A DNA stretch of 64,000 bases from Endotrypanum monterogeii (GCA_000333855.2 CM007324.1:381478-445477); one strand, 5' to 3'. Shown: positions 21,083-30,845, counted from the first letter of the stretch. A program made the numbers and translations. Notes: generated by a model not told the origin, from the letters alone.

Positions 21083-21988
21083 TCAGTCCATATCGATCTC
21101 CAACCGCACTGAGGTTGGCCTCAGCGGCGCTGTAGAGGGCGAGCTGACCTCACCCGAAGAAAATTTGGATGCGTCAAACTCCCCGACCAAAGCCTCTTCG
21201 GCACCATGCGGTAATTGTTGGGCTGGTGGTACTCCTCGTGGGGCAAAGGAGCGTACCTGCGCCTTCTCGTGCACGCTGCCGGTGTTAACAGATCCACTTG
21301 ACACCAGCAGCTGGGGTACGTTTTCATTGACGCCCCGGGGCGGCTGCAGAGCCATGGCGTTCAGCCTGCCGTGACGATTGCGTACTAGTGTCTTGGGTCG
21401 CCGTGCCACTCCCTCTTGAGCGAGAAACTCCAGCTGCTTCGCCTCCAACGCGCTGTGCTGTGCCTCGAGTACACGCTGTGCCCTCTCGGCGGGCGACAGC
21501 TCTGGAAGCCCCTTGGTCGTGCCGAACGTGCGACTATCGGTACTTGTCACGGATGCACAGCGCTCACAGCTATCACAGCCGTCCGCATTCAAGTCATCCG
21601 TCGACGGCATCGCCCTGGGCACCAGCGCCAGGTCACCGCGTCCGTTGTCTGCACCGAGTGGAAACGTGTCGCTGCTGTTTTTGTGTGACGAGCCGAGGGT
21701 AGTCGATAAAGAAGGGACACCGTCTGCATTGACGTGCTGGCTGTGTGGGTGCGGTTGCGAGGCATAATCGTGTGGCGACGAAAAAGATGGTTCGTCAGAG
21801 GTATCATCTAAGCTCTCCCACGGATCCCGCGGCGGCATGCCACCGGGGTGGCCAGCTCCTATGAAACTCCCTGGCTTCGGTGGTGGCTTGCGTGAAGCCA
21901 CCTTGATATGCTCACCAGGTGCAAGGTATCGTGGTTTCGGATGCCGCTTCGCAACCACCGGGCGCGGTGCGGCGGGTGTGGAGGACAT
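21083..21988 (-). CDS. Conserved-type hypothetical protein (301 aa)
   Basis: Not recognised. The N-terminal 60 residues are rich in Pro, Lys and Gly (RHPKPRYLAPGEHIKVASRK), followed by a Ser/Asp-rich low-complexity part. One plausible ordered helix runs at about 165-200 (LSPAERAQRVLEAQHSALEA), then a basic segment with RPKTLVRNRHGRLNA. The tail ends in VRLEIDMD. There is no signal, membrane or catalytic motif. The start is the ATG at 21988, the only long in-frame one. GC-ending codons contrast with the flanks, supporting a real gene. The composition suggests a mostly disordered adaptor-like protein, but no function can be assigned. Confidence 0.75.
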   Translation of the reverse strand: MSSTPAAPRPVVAKRHPKPRYLAPGEHIKVASRKPPPKPGSFIGAGHPGGMPPRDPWESLDDTSDEPSFSSPHDYASQPHPHSQHVNADGVPSLSTTLGSSHKNSSDTFPLGADNGRGDLALVPRAMPSTDDLNADGCDSCERCASVTSTDSRTFGTTKGLPELSPAERAQRVLEAQHSALEAKQLEFLAQEGVARRPKTLVRNRHGRLNAMALQPPRGVNENVPQLLVSSGSVNTGSVHEKAQVRSFAPRGVPPAQQLPHGAEEALVGEFDASKFSSGEVSSPSTAPLRPTSVRLEIDMD

Positions 21989-22604
21989 AACGGGTACGCA
22001 AAACCTAAAGCAAAAATCAGTAGAGGAGGCTTCTACGCCACAGAGAAAATGGTGTGTGCGCGTGCGCTTGTGTGACCACGTGTCAGTGGAAATCGTTCAA
22101 CCCTCAGCGAGCGTACGCCGCGGGAGCCTGTATGCACTTCACTTGTGCGGAAAGGGGAAAAACGCACACACAGTACTGAAACGGGGCAAGCAAGTGCGTT
22201 GTAGCACAGCGCCGTGAAGTACCGGTCTCTGTCGCCGCTATGTTTTTTTTTCGCTGCGATAAGTAGGGATGGGAGGGGAGTGGAGGTGAAGCGCAGCGGA
22301 AGACAGGGTGTATGGCTTGTGGTGAAGGGAAGGGAAAAGAATACAACACGAGGAAGCATCAAAGGAAAGGTGAGATCTTGACGGCGTCGGCAGCACCGGA
22401 ATAGACGAGCGTACTCAAATTCCTATCCCTGCGGACAACAAAAACTCATGCAGGCCGACACGACGATCAGAAAAAGTGGATAAGATGACAGCGTACTAGC
22501 GGTGCGCGTACGCGGGGAAACATGAAAGGCTGTGCCAGCAGCTATGCGGACAATTGGGCACTCCTGTACCTGGAGGCTAGCAGTGATTCCATGTCACTGT
22601 AATA

Positions 22605-22638
<34 letters not shown>

Positions 22639-22828
22639 TGTAAGTGTGTGTGTGTGTGTGTGTGTGTGTGCGGGAATTTTCCGCGTCAGAAAATCAGCAG
22701 GAGCTCTAGACTTGTATACAGTATACAAGACCAAGCTGTACTAGAGGTGCGCGACTTCGGTTTGAGAAGGCCTAACCTACAACAACACTCACTGGGTGGT
22801 AGTCCTCAACGCACAGCATTCAGCTTCC
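21989..22828. other. Intergenic region
   Basis: No supportable gene. It holds the 5' UTR of the 301-aa gene, with C/T tracts on the minus strand around 22235-22350, and the composite (TA)n-(GT)n run. Confidence 0.7.
22608..22671. repeat. Composite (TA)n-(GT)n microsatellite
   Basis: About 28 bases of TA are followed, after a short spacer, by about 28 bases of GT. Confidence 0.95.
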
Positions 22829-23335
22829 TCAGTCTTGCGGTGTACCATCGTAGCGTCTGCTGCGCAGTAGACTTCGCGCCTGAGCAACCATCTCCGGCGT
22901 AACCTCCGTCGCTGCAAGGCGTTCGCCTCGCTCCGCTTTCGATTCATCAGAAGCAAGCCTGTTATCGGCGTTGACCAGAAGCCCACTCGGTTTGTCATGG
23001 TAGCTGTAACCCCTCACGCCATCGTAGACGCCGTCTGGCGCGTCAGGCACGTATGTCGGCTTAAAGTCCCTCTGGTAGTACTGTTGACGATTCATCTCGA
23101 TATTGTCGAGAATTTCATTTGCGCGCTTCGACTGCTGCCGTCCGACGTACAGAGCAAAAATACCGGCGCCCACGGTCAGCGTGCCACGCCACTCCATCCA
23201 CACTGTGCGCACGACACCCCGTTCACCGAATCGTGCAAGTACCTCGGGGTTTTCGATGCCCAGCCACCACGCCCTGATGCGCGTGAACGTGCTCACATGG
23301 TGCACGAGCCGCGGATGCGTGAGATTTGGCGGCAT
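22829..23335 (-). CDS. Small single-membrane-span protein, possibly mitochondrial (168 aa)
   Basis: Not recognised by family. The N-terminal 45 residues are basic and aromatic with few acidic residues (MPPNLTHPRLVHHVSTFTRI). One hydrophobic segment follows at about 48-65 (WRGTLTVGAGIFALYVG). After that comes a hydrophilic, Arg/Asp/Tyr-rich region (RDFKPTYVPDAPDGVYDG) and a helical tail ending in RRYDGTPQD. This topology, with a short positive N terminus, one span and a soluble tail, is typical of accessory subunits of respiratory complexes or ATP synthase in trypanosomatids. That is an inference, not a match. The start is the ATG at 23335. Codon use is clearly coding. Confidence 0.8.
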   Translation of the reverse strand: MPPNLTHPRLVHHVSTFTRIRAWWLGIENPEVLARFGERGVVRTVWMEWRGTLTVGAGIFALYVGRQQSKRANEILDNIEMNRQQYYQRDFKPTYVPDAPDGVYDGVRGYSYHDKPSGLLVNADNRLASDESKAERGERLAATEVTPEMVAQARSLLRSRRYDGTPQD

Positions 23336-23970
23336 GGATCGTAGCTCCCACCCAAAAATATATATATATATATCGCTGAATTGTGAGCTCCAGACAACTT
23401 TTCTCTATTCCACTGGGGGTGCTGTAGGTATGACCTCGTCCATCAATCAAAACACACACACGCTCGGAAAGACGCTGTCGCGTAAAGCGTAGCCTATGAA
23501 GGCGGAAATAATAGTAATGAGTAGCAGCGCTTCGCGCAGCGGGTAGTGAAGACATGTGACGGCGAGAGGAGGGGGAGGGAAGGGAAAGGAGGATATTCTA
23601 GTTATCGGGTTCGAAGGGAGGAGTCACCGTCGACGTTCACCAAGATCGAGCGGGATATGGGGCACTGAACCCCAAGCAGATCAAGAAAGCATAACATGAA
23701 TAAAGACGAGGATGAAGGGGGGGGGGGGGCCAACGTGGGTCTTGGGGGCGGGGAAGGTGTGCACGCCTTGACCCGGCTAGGTGATTCACCCACAACAACG
23801 AGTTCTATCCCCCTTGCCTTACCATCTTTTTTTTATTTTTGTACGTTGGTCTTCTGAAAATTAACCCAAGCGTACGATGCCGGGGTATACGCACAGAGAC
23901 GTGAACTGTTGGTGGAGCGTATGGCGGAGAAGGCTGGGACAACTGTGTAAGTATGCATATAGAAGCAAGA

Positions 23971-24053
23971 CAATCGAGTGGGCCGTCTTTGACATGAGCC
24001 CCTCACCTCTCACGGGTGCCTTCAACATCGATCGCAGGAGGTCCACTCGATTG
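23971..24053. repeat. Inverted repeat, possible long-stem RNA hairpin
   Basis: Bases 23971-23981 (CAATCGAGTGG) are the exact reverse complement of 24043-24053. The pairing extends inward by three more positions, one of them a G-U in plus-strand RNA (a mismatched A-C in the minus-strand transcript). The enclosed loop is about 55-61 nt and of even composition, unlike the surrounding low-complexity DNA. It lies in the expected FBPase 3' UTR. It could be a structured UTR element or an independent small RNA. Confidence 0.6.
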
Positions 24054-24527
24054 AGTATTGTGAAGGAGATGTGAACACGCGAAGCCTTCCATGACATCGG
24101 AAAAAAATAAAATAAAATAGGGAAGCGATTTACGGTGAAATGTGCCGTATAGGGGAGAAGAGGAGGAGGCGGGGGGGAGGGGGGAACAACAAACGAGCGC
24201 CCGTAGATAAAACAATATCAACTATACCAGCTGAAATATGGGGAGGAAGGAGTGGACGGAGGAGGGAGGAGGAGGAGAACGAAGATCAGAAAACGCCGAT
24301 AACATCAGAAATATTCGCTTTATTTAAAATTCATTTCTCACGGTATTCGGTATGTTTTACTGCAACCCCGAAAAGGCTCGACTCAGTAGAAACTACTGTA
24401 GAGGCAAAAGACGAGTAAGAAAATTCGGCGGCATTGATGAGGAGAAGTATGTGTGTGTATGTGTGTTTGGGGGGGGGGGTTGCCGGAGACAAAAAAAAAA
24501 AAGCAATGCCCTGAAGGTCCAACCTTG

Positions 24528-24617
24528 TCAGCCACCCTCTTTCCTCCACCATGTCTTCGAGTCTGAGGTCCACGTGGACATCAGCGCACCCAGAGCGCCC
24601 CGCCAAATCCCTTTCAT
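24528..24617 (-). CDS. Candidate 29-aa micro-ORF
   Basis: An ATG at 24617 opens a 29-codon frame ending in TGA. The predicted peptide is basic and tryptophan-rich (four Trp) with a short apolar part (GALGALMSTW). Directly upstream on the minus strand is a strongly C-rich pyrimidine tract (about 24650-24680) followed by an AG near 24648, which looks like a trans-splice acceptor about 30 nt before the ATG. The GC content of this block is much higher than around it. It may be a real micro-gene or chance; another frame of the same block is also open. Confidence 0.25.
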   Translation of the reverse strand: MKGIWRGALGALMSTWTSDSKTWWRKEGG

Positions 24618-25444
24618 TCCTGCGCCGCTTTTCTGATTTGGGGGCTCCGGGGAGGGGAGGGGAGGGGGGGGGGGAATGGGCTCATCGGAATCCACGACAA
24701 AGAGGGCGAGAATGGGAAAAGAAGCATGATGGGTTTCGAGGACGGGAAAGAGGGGGAAGAGACTATGTATCTTTCACAAAAAAAAAAAAAGATGAGGCCT
24801 TGGTATCCTCCAACCAGCGCCTACAAGAAAAACTTGTCTGCTGGTGGTCCACTACTTGCCTTGCACCCCACCCCTCTCCCCCCCCCCCCCACACACAGAG
24901 GCTTCCACTCTCGGTCGCCCTTCGACGTACCCACACTTCCCTTTGATACCGCCCTCACCTCCCCCCATTCTGCCCCTTTCTGTGTCTCGTCACCCTTACA
25001 CATTGTAGACCGTACCCTGTCATAACATATCTGTGAAATCCCCACAATACAAGAGAAAAGAGGCGTTCATCTAGACCTGCACCCAGCATTACAGAAGTCG
25101 CCTACAGGTGAAGCAAGACTTCTCCCCTTCCCCGCCGCCGTCCCTTCCTTCTCCGTGAGAAAGAAGTGCAATACTCGATGGTGACATGAAACGAATTTCT
25201 CGGCTTTTTTTTTTCATCTGAGTACATATACTTTTTTCTTTTACCATTTGAGGGGATGCAAAAAGAGGGGCGGCCCACCGCAACCATTTCACCGCACACG
25301 TCTCGTAGGCCATACTTCACTGAGGACTCTACACGATGCATCGAATGCATAGCACTCGTGCATCTGTGTGTACTCGCAAGCGCATTCCATTGACATGGTA
25401 TCCCCTCAGGGAAATATCCTTCCCCTCCTAGGCCTCTTTTTTTT

Positions 25445-26500
25445 TTACAGCTTACTAGACAACTTCTTCGGCGCCTCTGTCGTTACGCTGCGGTCGCGAA
25501 AGGCCATACACAAGTCCACTTCCTGGCGGCTGCCAAGGTAGACTGGCGTGCGCTGATGGAGACGACTGATAGACTGCTCTAAGACACGTCCATTGCTGCC
25601 CATCGCCTTACCGCCTGCCTGTTCCACGATCATAGCCATTGGTGCGGCTTCATAAAGGAAACGCAGCTTGCCCTCCACCTGGCTCGAATCCTTCGGGTAG
25701 CAGAAGATGCCACCATAGAGAAGGGTTCGGTGGATGTCGCCCACCATCGAGCCGATGTAGCGCGCGCTGTACTGTACCTTCTTGTTTGTCTTGAGGTAAT
25801 TCACGTAATCCTTAAACCACGGCTCCCATTTCCCGTAGTTGCCCTCGTTGACGCTGTAGATGCCACGCTTCTTTGGGATGCTGATGTGCGGATGGGTAAG
25901 AATGAACTCGCCAATGTTGGGATCCAATGTGAACCCGTCCACCCCTTGGCCAGTCGTCAACACGAGGTTGGTGGCACTCCCGTAGACGGCGTACCCAGCA
26001 GAAACCATATCAGTACCTTTCAGTGTTCGGATTATCGCGTTGGCTTCCTCGACCGTGTTGATCTTCGTGTCCTTCGGCAATCGCCAGACACCCCAGATCG
26101 AGCCTACAGAAACGTTGGCATCGATGTTGCTGCTGCCATCGAGAGGGTCAAAAAAGATCAAATAGTCACCACGGTGCTCGCGATCAGCGACGATCATTTC
26201 GTTCTCCTCTTCGCTGCCGATGACGCACACACTCGTGGAGCTCAGCAAATACGCTTTGAAGGCCATGTTCGAGATGACGTCCAACTTCGCCTGATGGTCA
26301 CCTGTCGCATTGGCCGAATCTCCAGCGATATAGCCCAGAATTCCCTTCATGCCAGCACGCCGGATATTTTTCTCGATCACCTTCACCGAGGTCTGAATTG
26401 CCATCATCAAGAGCGTGAACCCGCCGCGACTGTGCTTTGGCTGGTTCTTGATGATGTACTGGGTGAGGGTGACGGGGGTGAGGGTGCGACGGGAGTCCAT
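25445..26500 (-). CDS. FBP: Fructose-1,6-bisphosphatase, glycosomal
   Basis: The 351-aa enzyme hydrolyses fructose-1,6-bisphosphate to fructose-6-phosphate, the committed gluconeogenic step. Class I FBPase hallmarks are present: metal-binding GSEEE at about 95-99, the DPLDGSSN motif at 118-125, SAGYAVYGSAT near 167, and a substrate-binding region with KKRGIYSVNEGN and YSARYIGSMVGD. The C terminus is SSKL, a canonical type 1 peroxisomal/glycosomal signal, so it should act inside glycosomes as known for Leishmania FBPase. I take the ATG at 26500 (MDSRRTLTP); an upstream ATG at 26512 adds four residues. A candidate splice acceptor lies about 145 nt upstream. Identification is firm. Confidence 0.97.
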   Translation of the reverse strand: MDSRRTLTPVTLTQYIIKNQPKHSRGGFTLLMMAIQTSVKVIEKNIRRAGMKGILGYIAGDSANATGDHQAKLDVISNMAFKAYLLSSTSVCVIGSEEENEMIVADREHRGDYLIFFDPLDGSSNIDANVSVGSIWGVWRLPKDTKINTVEEANAIIRTLKGTDMVSAGYAVYGSATNLVLTTGQGVDGFTLDPNIGEFILTHPHISIPKKRGIYSVNEGNYGKWEPWFKDYVNYLKTNKKVQYSARYIGSMVGDIHRTLLYGGIFCYPKDSSQVEGKLRFLYEAAPMAMIVEQAGGKAMGSNGRVLEQSISRLHQRTPVYLGSRQEVDLCMAFRDRSVTTEAPKKLSSKL

Positions 26501-26644
26501 GATGGGCAACACAGAAACACACAGACACCGAATAAAATAAAATATAAAAAAAAGGGGTTATTGTCGAATAGAAGGGGAAAAATAGAAAGAGAAATGACGT
26601 CGAAGGCGAGGGGGTAATATCGACGTCTGCGCTGAAATACTCGA

Positions 26645-26685
26645 CTAGTGTAGCAGTCGGCCCGCGACAGGAGAAAAGAGAGATA
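26645..26685 (-). promoter_or_regulatory. Candidate trans-splice acceptor for FBPase
   Basis: The minus strand reads a C/T-rich stretch (ATCTCTCTTTTCTCC) and then the first AG about 25 nt later, at 26646-26645. No AG occurs within the later T/C-rich stretch immediately upstream of the FBPase ATG. The implied 5' UTR is about 145 nt. Confidence 0.4.
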
Positions 26686-26690
26686 TGTAA

Positions 26691-26719
<29 letters not shown>
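26691..26719. repeat. (GT)n microsatellite
   Basis: GT run just upstream of the FBPase splice-acceptor candidate. Confidence 0.95.
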
Positions 26720-26722
<3 letters not shown>

Positions 26723-27771
26723 TTTGGAAAGAAGACACAACGAGGGTGGCCAAAAAGGCCAACGGGGAAAAAAAAGGGGAAAATGGGGGGGATGTTTTTT
26801 TTCGCCCAGAGTAGCGATGGATCGGTAGACAGCCGACGTGTAAGGTGCGTGCACACACACACAGAGAAACAAAAATAGAAAAAAATTAGAAAAACTGAGA
26901 CTTCTAACGTCGAGACGTACAGAAAAATAGTGTGGAGAGGAGAGGATGGAGAAGAAAGGAGCGCGAGCGAGGAGACAAAGGAAGAAAAATGTATTCGTCC
27001 GAATTTGAATGTTGGGAAATGATGCTCTGTGAGCAAAACAGAATAATATGATAGGTCGCCTAAAATACAAAGGCAATGGTGCAACACTTCACAGCCGAGG
27101 ATACTTTCACATACGTTTTTTTTTTTTCTCAGGTAGCAAAAGAAGCGAGCGCGTATCTGAGGTACGTCAGCCAGAAGGGACCGTGATGGAGCAGGTAATG
27201 GTGTGTGTGTCTGCGGCAGATTGAGCGAAAGGGCGGCGCTGGACAAAAAGTAGTAATTGTAATGAATGCAGAGAATGATGAACTCCATCAGGAGACACAT
27301 GCCGCGTGACAGAGCGAGCGGAGGAGGGGAAAAAAAAAACCGGCGACGCGTAAAAAGAAGGGTAATTAAAAAAAAAAAAAATAAACGTCAGGGAAAGGAA
27401 GAGTGAAACATCGCGGATAGAAATGTGTGAAAGTGAGGGAAGGGGGGGAGGAGGGGGTGCTGCCAAGTGAGAAGCACAACAGCTCTACTCATGCCAAGAC
27501 GAATGAATCTCTCCAAATTCAAAAACGGGATGCCGTACCACCGCAACAACAGTCGTCGAGTGGTGAGAGGACCATGACAACTGGTACTTTGCTTACTCTG
27601 TTGTATTTTCCCTGCCCTCAACCACAAAAAAAAAAAAACAGAGAAATAGAATATTTCCCCGGCGAAAAAAAAAAACACCCATGTGGTGGCTTTCAGATAA
27701 TACTTCCCTTTCCTATTACCGCCGCCACTCTTCATTGGGTGATGACTAGTAGTCGTTCTTCTTCTTTTTGT

Positions 27772-28077
27772 TCACCTGACCAACCCCATACCCACCAGCA
27801 CCCACGCACCATGCGGGTTCCTGAGTGCGAACGCTTCCCCTTTTTCCTCTGCTTGATCTTCCATACTGTTACGAGAAAGGATGCAGATGAACTGTGGATC
27901 AGGGAAAGCCATGAGGGGCGTGAACACGCAGGGGGAATGAGAATGAGAATGAAAAATAAGCTGACGGAAAAGAGGAGCGCTGTTCTCACACGCCATTGCT
28001 CCGTCCCCTTCAGTGGTGAGCGAAAAGAGACGTGAAGCGGGCATGAGGCAGTTCCTGATGTTGCGCATCCACGCCAT
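27772..28077 (-). CDS. Candidate small protein (101 aa), uncertain
   Basis: An ATG at 28077 opens a 101-codon frame of mixed composition with mostly reasonable codons. No family is recognised, and a His/Ser repeat in the middle comes from a simple-sequence run. In its favour, one of the best trans-splice signals in the window lies just upstream: about 50 nt of nearly pure C/T ending in TTTTCACAG at about 28143-28142. Against it, another ATG in a different frame lies between that AG and this start, and the frame could be chance. It may be a genuine short gene between the FkbM-type gene and FBPase. Confidence 0.3.
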   Translation of the reverse strand: MAWMRNIRNCLMPASRLFSLTTEGDGAMACENSAPLFRQLIFHSHSHSPCVFTPLMAFPDPQFICILSRNSMEDQAEEKGEAFALRNPHGAWVLVGMGLVR

Positions 28078-28141
28078 TCAGGTGTGCGCACGGATGCACC
28101 AAGAATAAGAGTCCTGCGTGTCGCATCGACATACCTAGGGC

Positions 28142-28210
28142 CTGTGAAAACGTGTAGAAAGTAGAGAAAAAAAAAGGGAGGAGAGGAGGTGAGGGAAGGG
28201 TCACACCTCG
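28142..28210 (-). promoter_or_regulatory. Strong polypyrimidine tract with AG (candidate splice acceptor)
   Basis: The minus strand reads a long C/T tract including a T9 run and ends TTTCACAG at 28143-28142. It is too far from FBPase (1.6 kb) to be its obvious acceptor. It would serve the small ORF at 27772-28077. Confidence 0.45.
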
Positions 28211-28296
28211 GCGCCTTTCCGCCCTCCCCTCCCCCCCATCCTCCCTCAGTCCCTTTCTGCCGTGGGGTAGACACAGAAGCCAACAAGTCAGCTTCC

Positions 28297-29358
28297 TCAC
28301 TCAGAAGCCATTGTGCGGCGGGCAAAAACAGAGCGAATCCTCAGTACATCGTGTGATACCCATTCCTCTCGTGCGGTGTGCACCTCTTGGAAGCCCTTTG
28401 CCTTCAACAGCTGCACCACACGGCACACTCTGCCCTGCACATCGTGCACCTCAACGACAAGCTGCTCGATGCGCTTCCACTCCAAGTCGGTGATACCCTG
28501 TAGTACATCCCACTCAGCCCCCTCGACATCCACCTTCACCAATGTGATCGAACCCTCAGTGAGGCGACGGCGCATTGTAGAGTCTGTCATACGGGACGAT
28601 GCGCGCTTCAGCAGCTCCCCGAAAGAGACACAGTCGCATCGCACACGCCTCCGTTGTGATGGAGATACCACCAAGAAAATCACAAACAGCAGCAGCATCG
28701 GCGTGAGCAGCACCACCATCACCCACCCTATAAGACGCCTCTCAAGCAACCAACACAGAAGAAGCGTCGGTTTTGCTGGCAAGTTTCCTGCAGTGACACT
28801 ATCACGCCCTATCACCGACAGCTGCGTGCACAGAGATGCAGCCCGCCAGGGACGAATGATCTCTGCCTCGTACATGGAGGCCCCAGCAGTCACACGTGGG
28901 TCAACGTGGAACTCGGCGCCTTTCAGGAACGTGGTCGATACGCCCAACTGTTCCACCCACACCTGCTGCCCGTAGCGTCTCGTATTCTCCTCCGTCAACG
29001 CGCACAGACGAGGGATCGGCTCGGCAGCGACAATAACCGCCGTTGGGTTCATCTCCATGACAAACACGCTAAAAAGACCAACGTGGCTTCCGATGTCGAT
29101 GACCAACGGACTTCCAGTCGCGGGAACATGAACACCATAGCGCATGTACACCGTATCTGCGAAGATCTCTCGTGCCACCATCGCCGTTCCCCAGTCTCCG
29201 CGAACGGCCTTGTAGTCTACAGACCTAGCGCAGCCGAAGGCATCGGTAAAGTTCTGTGTGCGTGTAGTGAGTTGGTCAGTGCGCAAGACCCACTGATGAG
29301 CCCACACGCACAATGCAACGTATGCCCCTAAGCAGCCAGCCAGGAAGATGAGTACCAT
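28297..29358 (-). CDS. Membrane-anchored FkbM-type SAM methyltransferase-like protein
   Basis: This 353-aa protein starts at the first ATG (29358); the frame extends further upstream but only from a GTG. An N-terminal signal anchor (about 1-25, VLIFLAGCLGAYVALCVW) is followed by a Rossmann-type domain. The SAM-binding motif I is VIDIGSHVG (86-94), with an acidic residue in AAEPIP at the end of strand 2. The FkbM/Methyltransf_21 signature KVDVEGAEWDVL lies at 275-286. Oddly, a strongly hydrophobic stretch of about 34 residues (198-231, interrupted by ERRLIG) lies between these motifs and looks like one or two membrane spans inserted in the catalytic domain. FkbM-family enzymes O-methylate sugars or small molecules; the substrate here is unknown. 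Lumenal or secretory-pathway placement is inferred from the anchor. Confidence 0.8.
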   Translation of the reverse strand: MVLIFLAGCLGAYVALCVWAHQWVLRTDQLTTRTQNFTDAFGCARSVDYKAVRGDWGTAMVAREIFADTVYMRYGVHVPATGSPLVIDIGSHVGLFSVFVMEMNPTAVIVAAEPIPRLCALTEENTRRYGQQVWVEQLGVSTTFLKGAEFHVDPRVTAGASMYEAEIIRPWRAASLCTQLSVIGRDSVTAGNLPAKPTLLLCWLLERRLIGWVMVVLLTPMLLLFVIFLVVSPSQRRRVRCDCVSFGELLKRASSRMTDSTMRRRLTEGSITLVKVDVEGAEWDVLQGITDLEWKRIEQLVVEVHDVQGRVCRVVQLLKAKGFQEVHTAREEWVSHDVLRIRSVFARRTMASE

Positions 29359-30359
29359 AGCGATAAGACACTGCAGCGCCCGCACACATGTCGGTAAGAA
29401 AGTGAACCAAGGAGTGTAGCGCTACTGTGTTACGCGCAGCTGTCGGTAGGGAGGGGCAGCAAAGTGAGTCTGTTCTCCCCTAATATGTTCATGTGCGCTT
29501 ATCTGCACTACACAAATCACGTCAACGGCAGGGAAAACCAAAACAAAAATTTAAAGACAAAACGAGATTAGAAGAAGACGACGTGTGAAACAACAAGTGA
29601 CGACGGCAGTAGACAATACAGGAGCCTGTTGGATGCCTCCCGCCCTGCCCTCTGCACCTGCCCAGGAGACGACCAGGAAGAGGAGCGCGGCGCAGAGAGA
29701 CTAGACCCCCCCCCTATCACGGGGATCCCCTGGATGATTTCCCCACCCAGGTGCGTGTATAACTCTAGCCCACAGACCTCTCCCTCATCTCGGAGCATGT
29801 AGAGTGCAGCAGAAAACCGCTCGCGCTTTCACAGTCACTAGGTATGCTGTATGTGCGCTCACGAGAAAAAAAAAAAAGAATTCTGCGCTGAACTTAGACA
29901 TCGCCCCACGCCTCCTGTCCTACAGGTGTGCAGACTCGCTACTCATCTCCCCATTCGGTGGCGTCTACACTTGTGCACTCACATGGAGAGGAGAAACAAC
30001 CTAGGAGGAGCCGCATTGGGGTCAACATTTTTCTTTTTTTTTCTCGCCCTCTCAGTTCGAGAGTTTTTTTTTTTTCTGTTAACGTGCAAATATAAAGACA
30101 CGCACACATCAAGAGCGAGATACCCACAAAACCGTACAAACAACGATGAAAAAAAAAAATACTACCCATTTTTTTTGTTGTGTGCAGGTGTACCATCCCC
30201 TTCGCGTTGCTCCGCTGAGCTTGCACACGATGATCCACTTTACCTTTTTTTGTTGTTTTTTTCATGATATCCACTCGTTCTTGTGGAATCAAGTTTTGGC
30301 ACATTAACACACGCCACAACTCAGTACCCACCCACCTCACATATTTATATATGAATTTG

Positions 30360-30363
<4 letters not shown>

Positions 30364-30396
<33 letters not shown>

Positions 30397-30414
30397 ACAG
30401 AGACAGAGACAGAC
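30364..30414. repeat. (CA)n followed by (GAGACA)n
   Basis: A CA run changes into short GAGACA repeats. Confidence 0.9.
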
Positions 30415-30656
30415 ATTATATGCAATAGAGCATGTGTGGCGATCCAGTTACAGGGGGGCTATCTGTAGGGATTGTCTCCATGAAGGAAGTTTCATGTACT
30501 TAATCATGAGCGCGTGTGCAGACGCCCCCAGGTGTACGCACGGCGCTTCTGACCAAAACAAAAAGGTGAGAAAAAATTAAATAAATACCAAACGCAACTC
30601 TGCCGTTAGGTCAGCTGACAGTTTTTTTTTTTTTTTGCCCTCTTTCAAATTTGTTT

Positions 30657-30661
<5 letters not shown>

Positions 30662-30688
<27 letters not shown>
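30662..30688. repeat. (GT)n microsatellite
   Basis: Uninterrupted GT dinucleotides. Confidence 0.95.
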
Positions 30689-30845
30689 ACGTATGGGGGA
30701 GAGGAGAAAGGTTGGACTCCACATCTCGCCCCGTTCCCTCTAGTCTCCTCCTCTCAGTCGCGGCGACTAACTATTTCGACTTGACTTTCCCATTCAGAAA
30801 CAAACACGCCCAGCGACAAGTCGCACGCGGATCGCGCGCGCCGGT

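Larger units (their letters stand above)
23336..25444. other. Intergenic region, 2.1 kb, with inverted repeat and micro-ORF
   Basis: It should hold the 5' UTR of the 168-aa gene and the 3' UTR of FBPase. I see no large gene. Two things stand out and are listed separately: a long-stem inverted repeat at 23971-24053 and a 29-codon ORF at 24528-24617 behind a C-rich tract. The rest is poly-A, poly-G and C/T low-complexity sequence. Confidence 0.6.
26501..28296. other. Intergenic region, 1.8 kb
   Basis: It holds the FBPase 5' region and the 3' region of the FkbM-type gene. It contains (GT)n, several A/T homopolymers and one candidate small gene at 27772-28077 behind a strong pyrimidine tract. 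Nothing else is supportable. Confidence 0.6.

Noticed and set aside
25730..26617. 295-aa plus-strand frame opposite FBPase
   Set aside because: Shadow of the FBPase codons; opposite strand to the whole polycistron.
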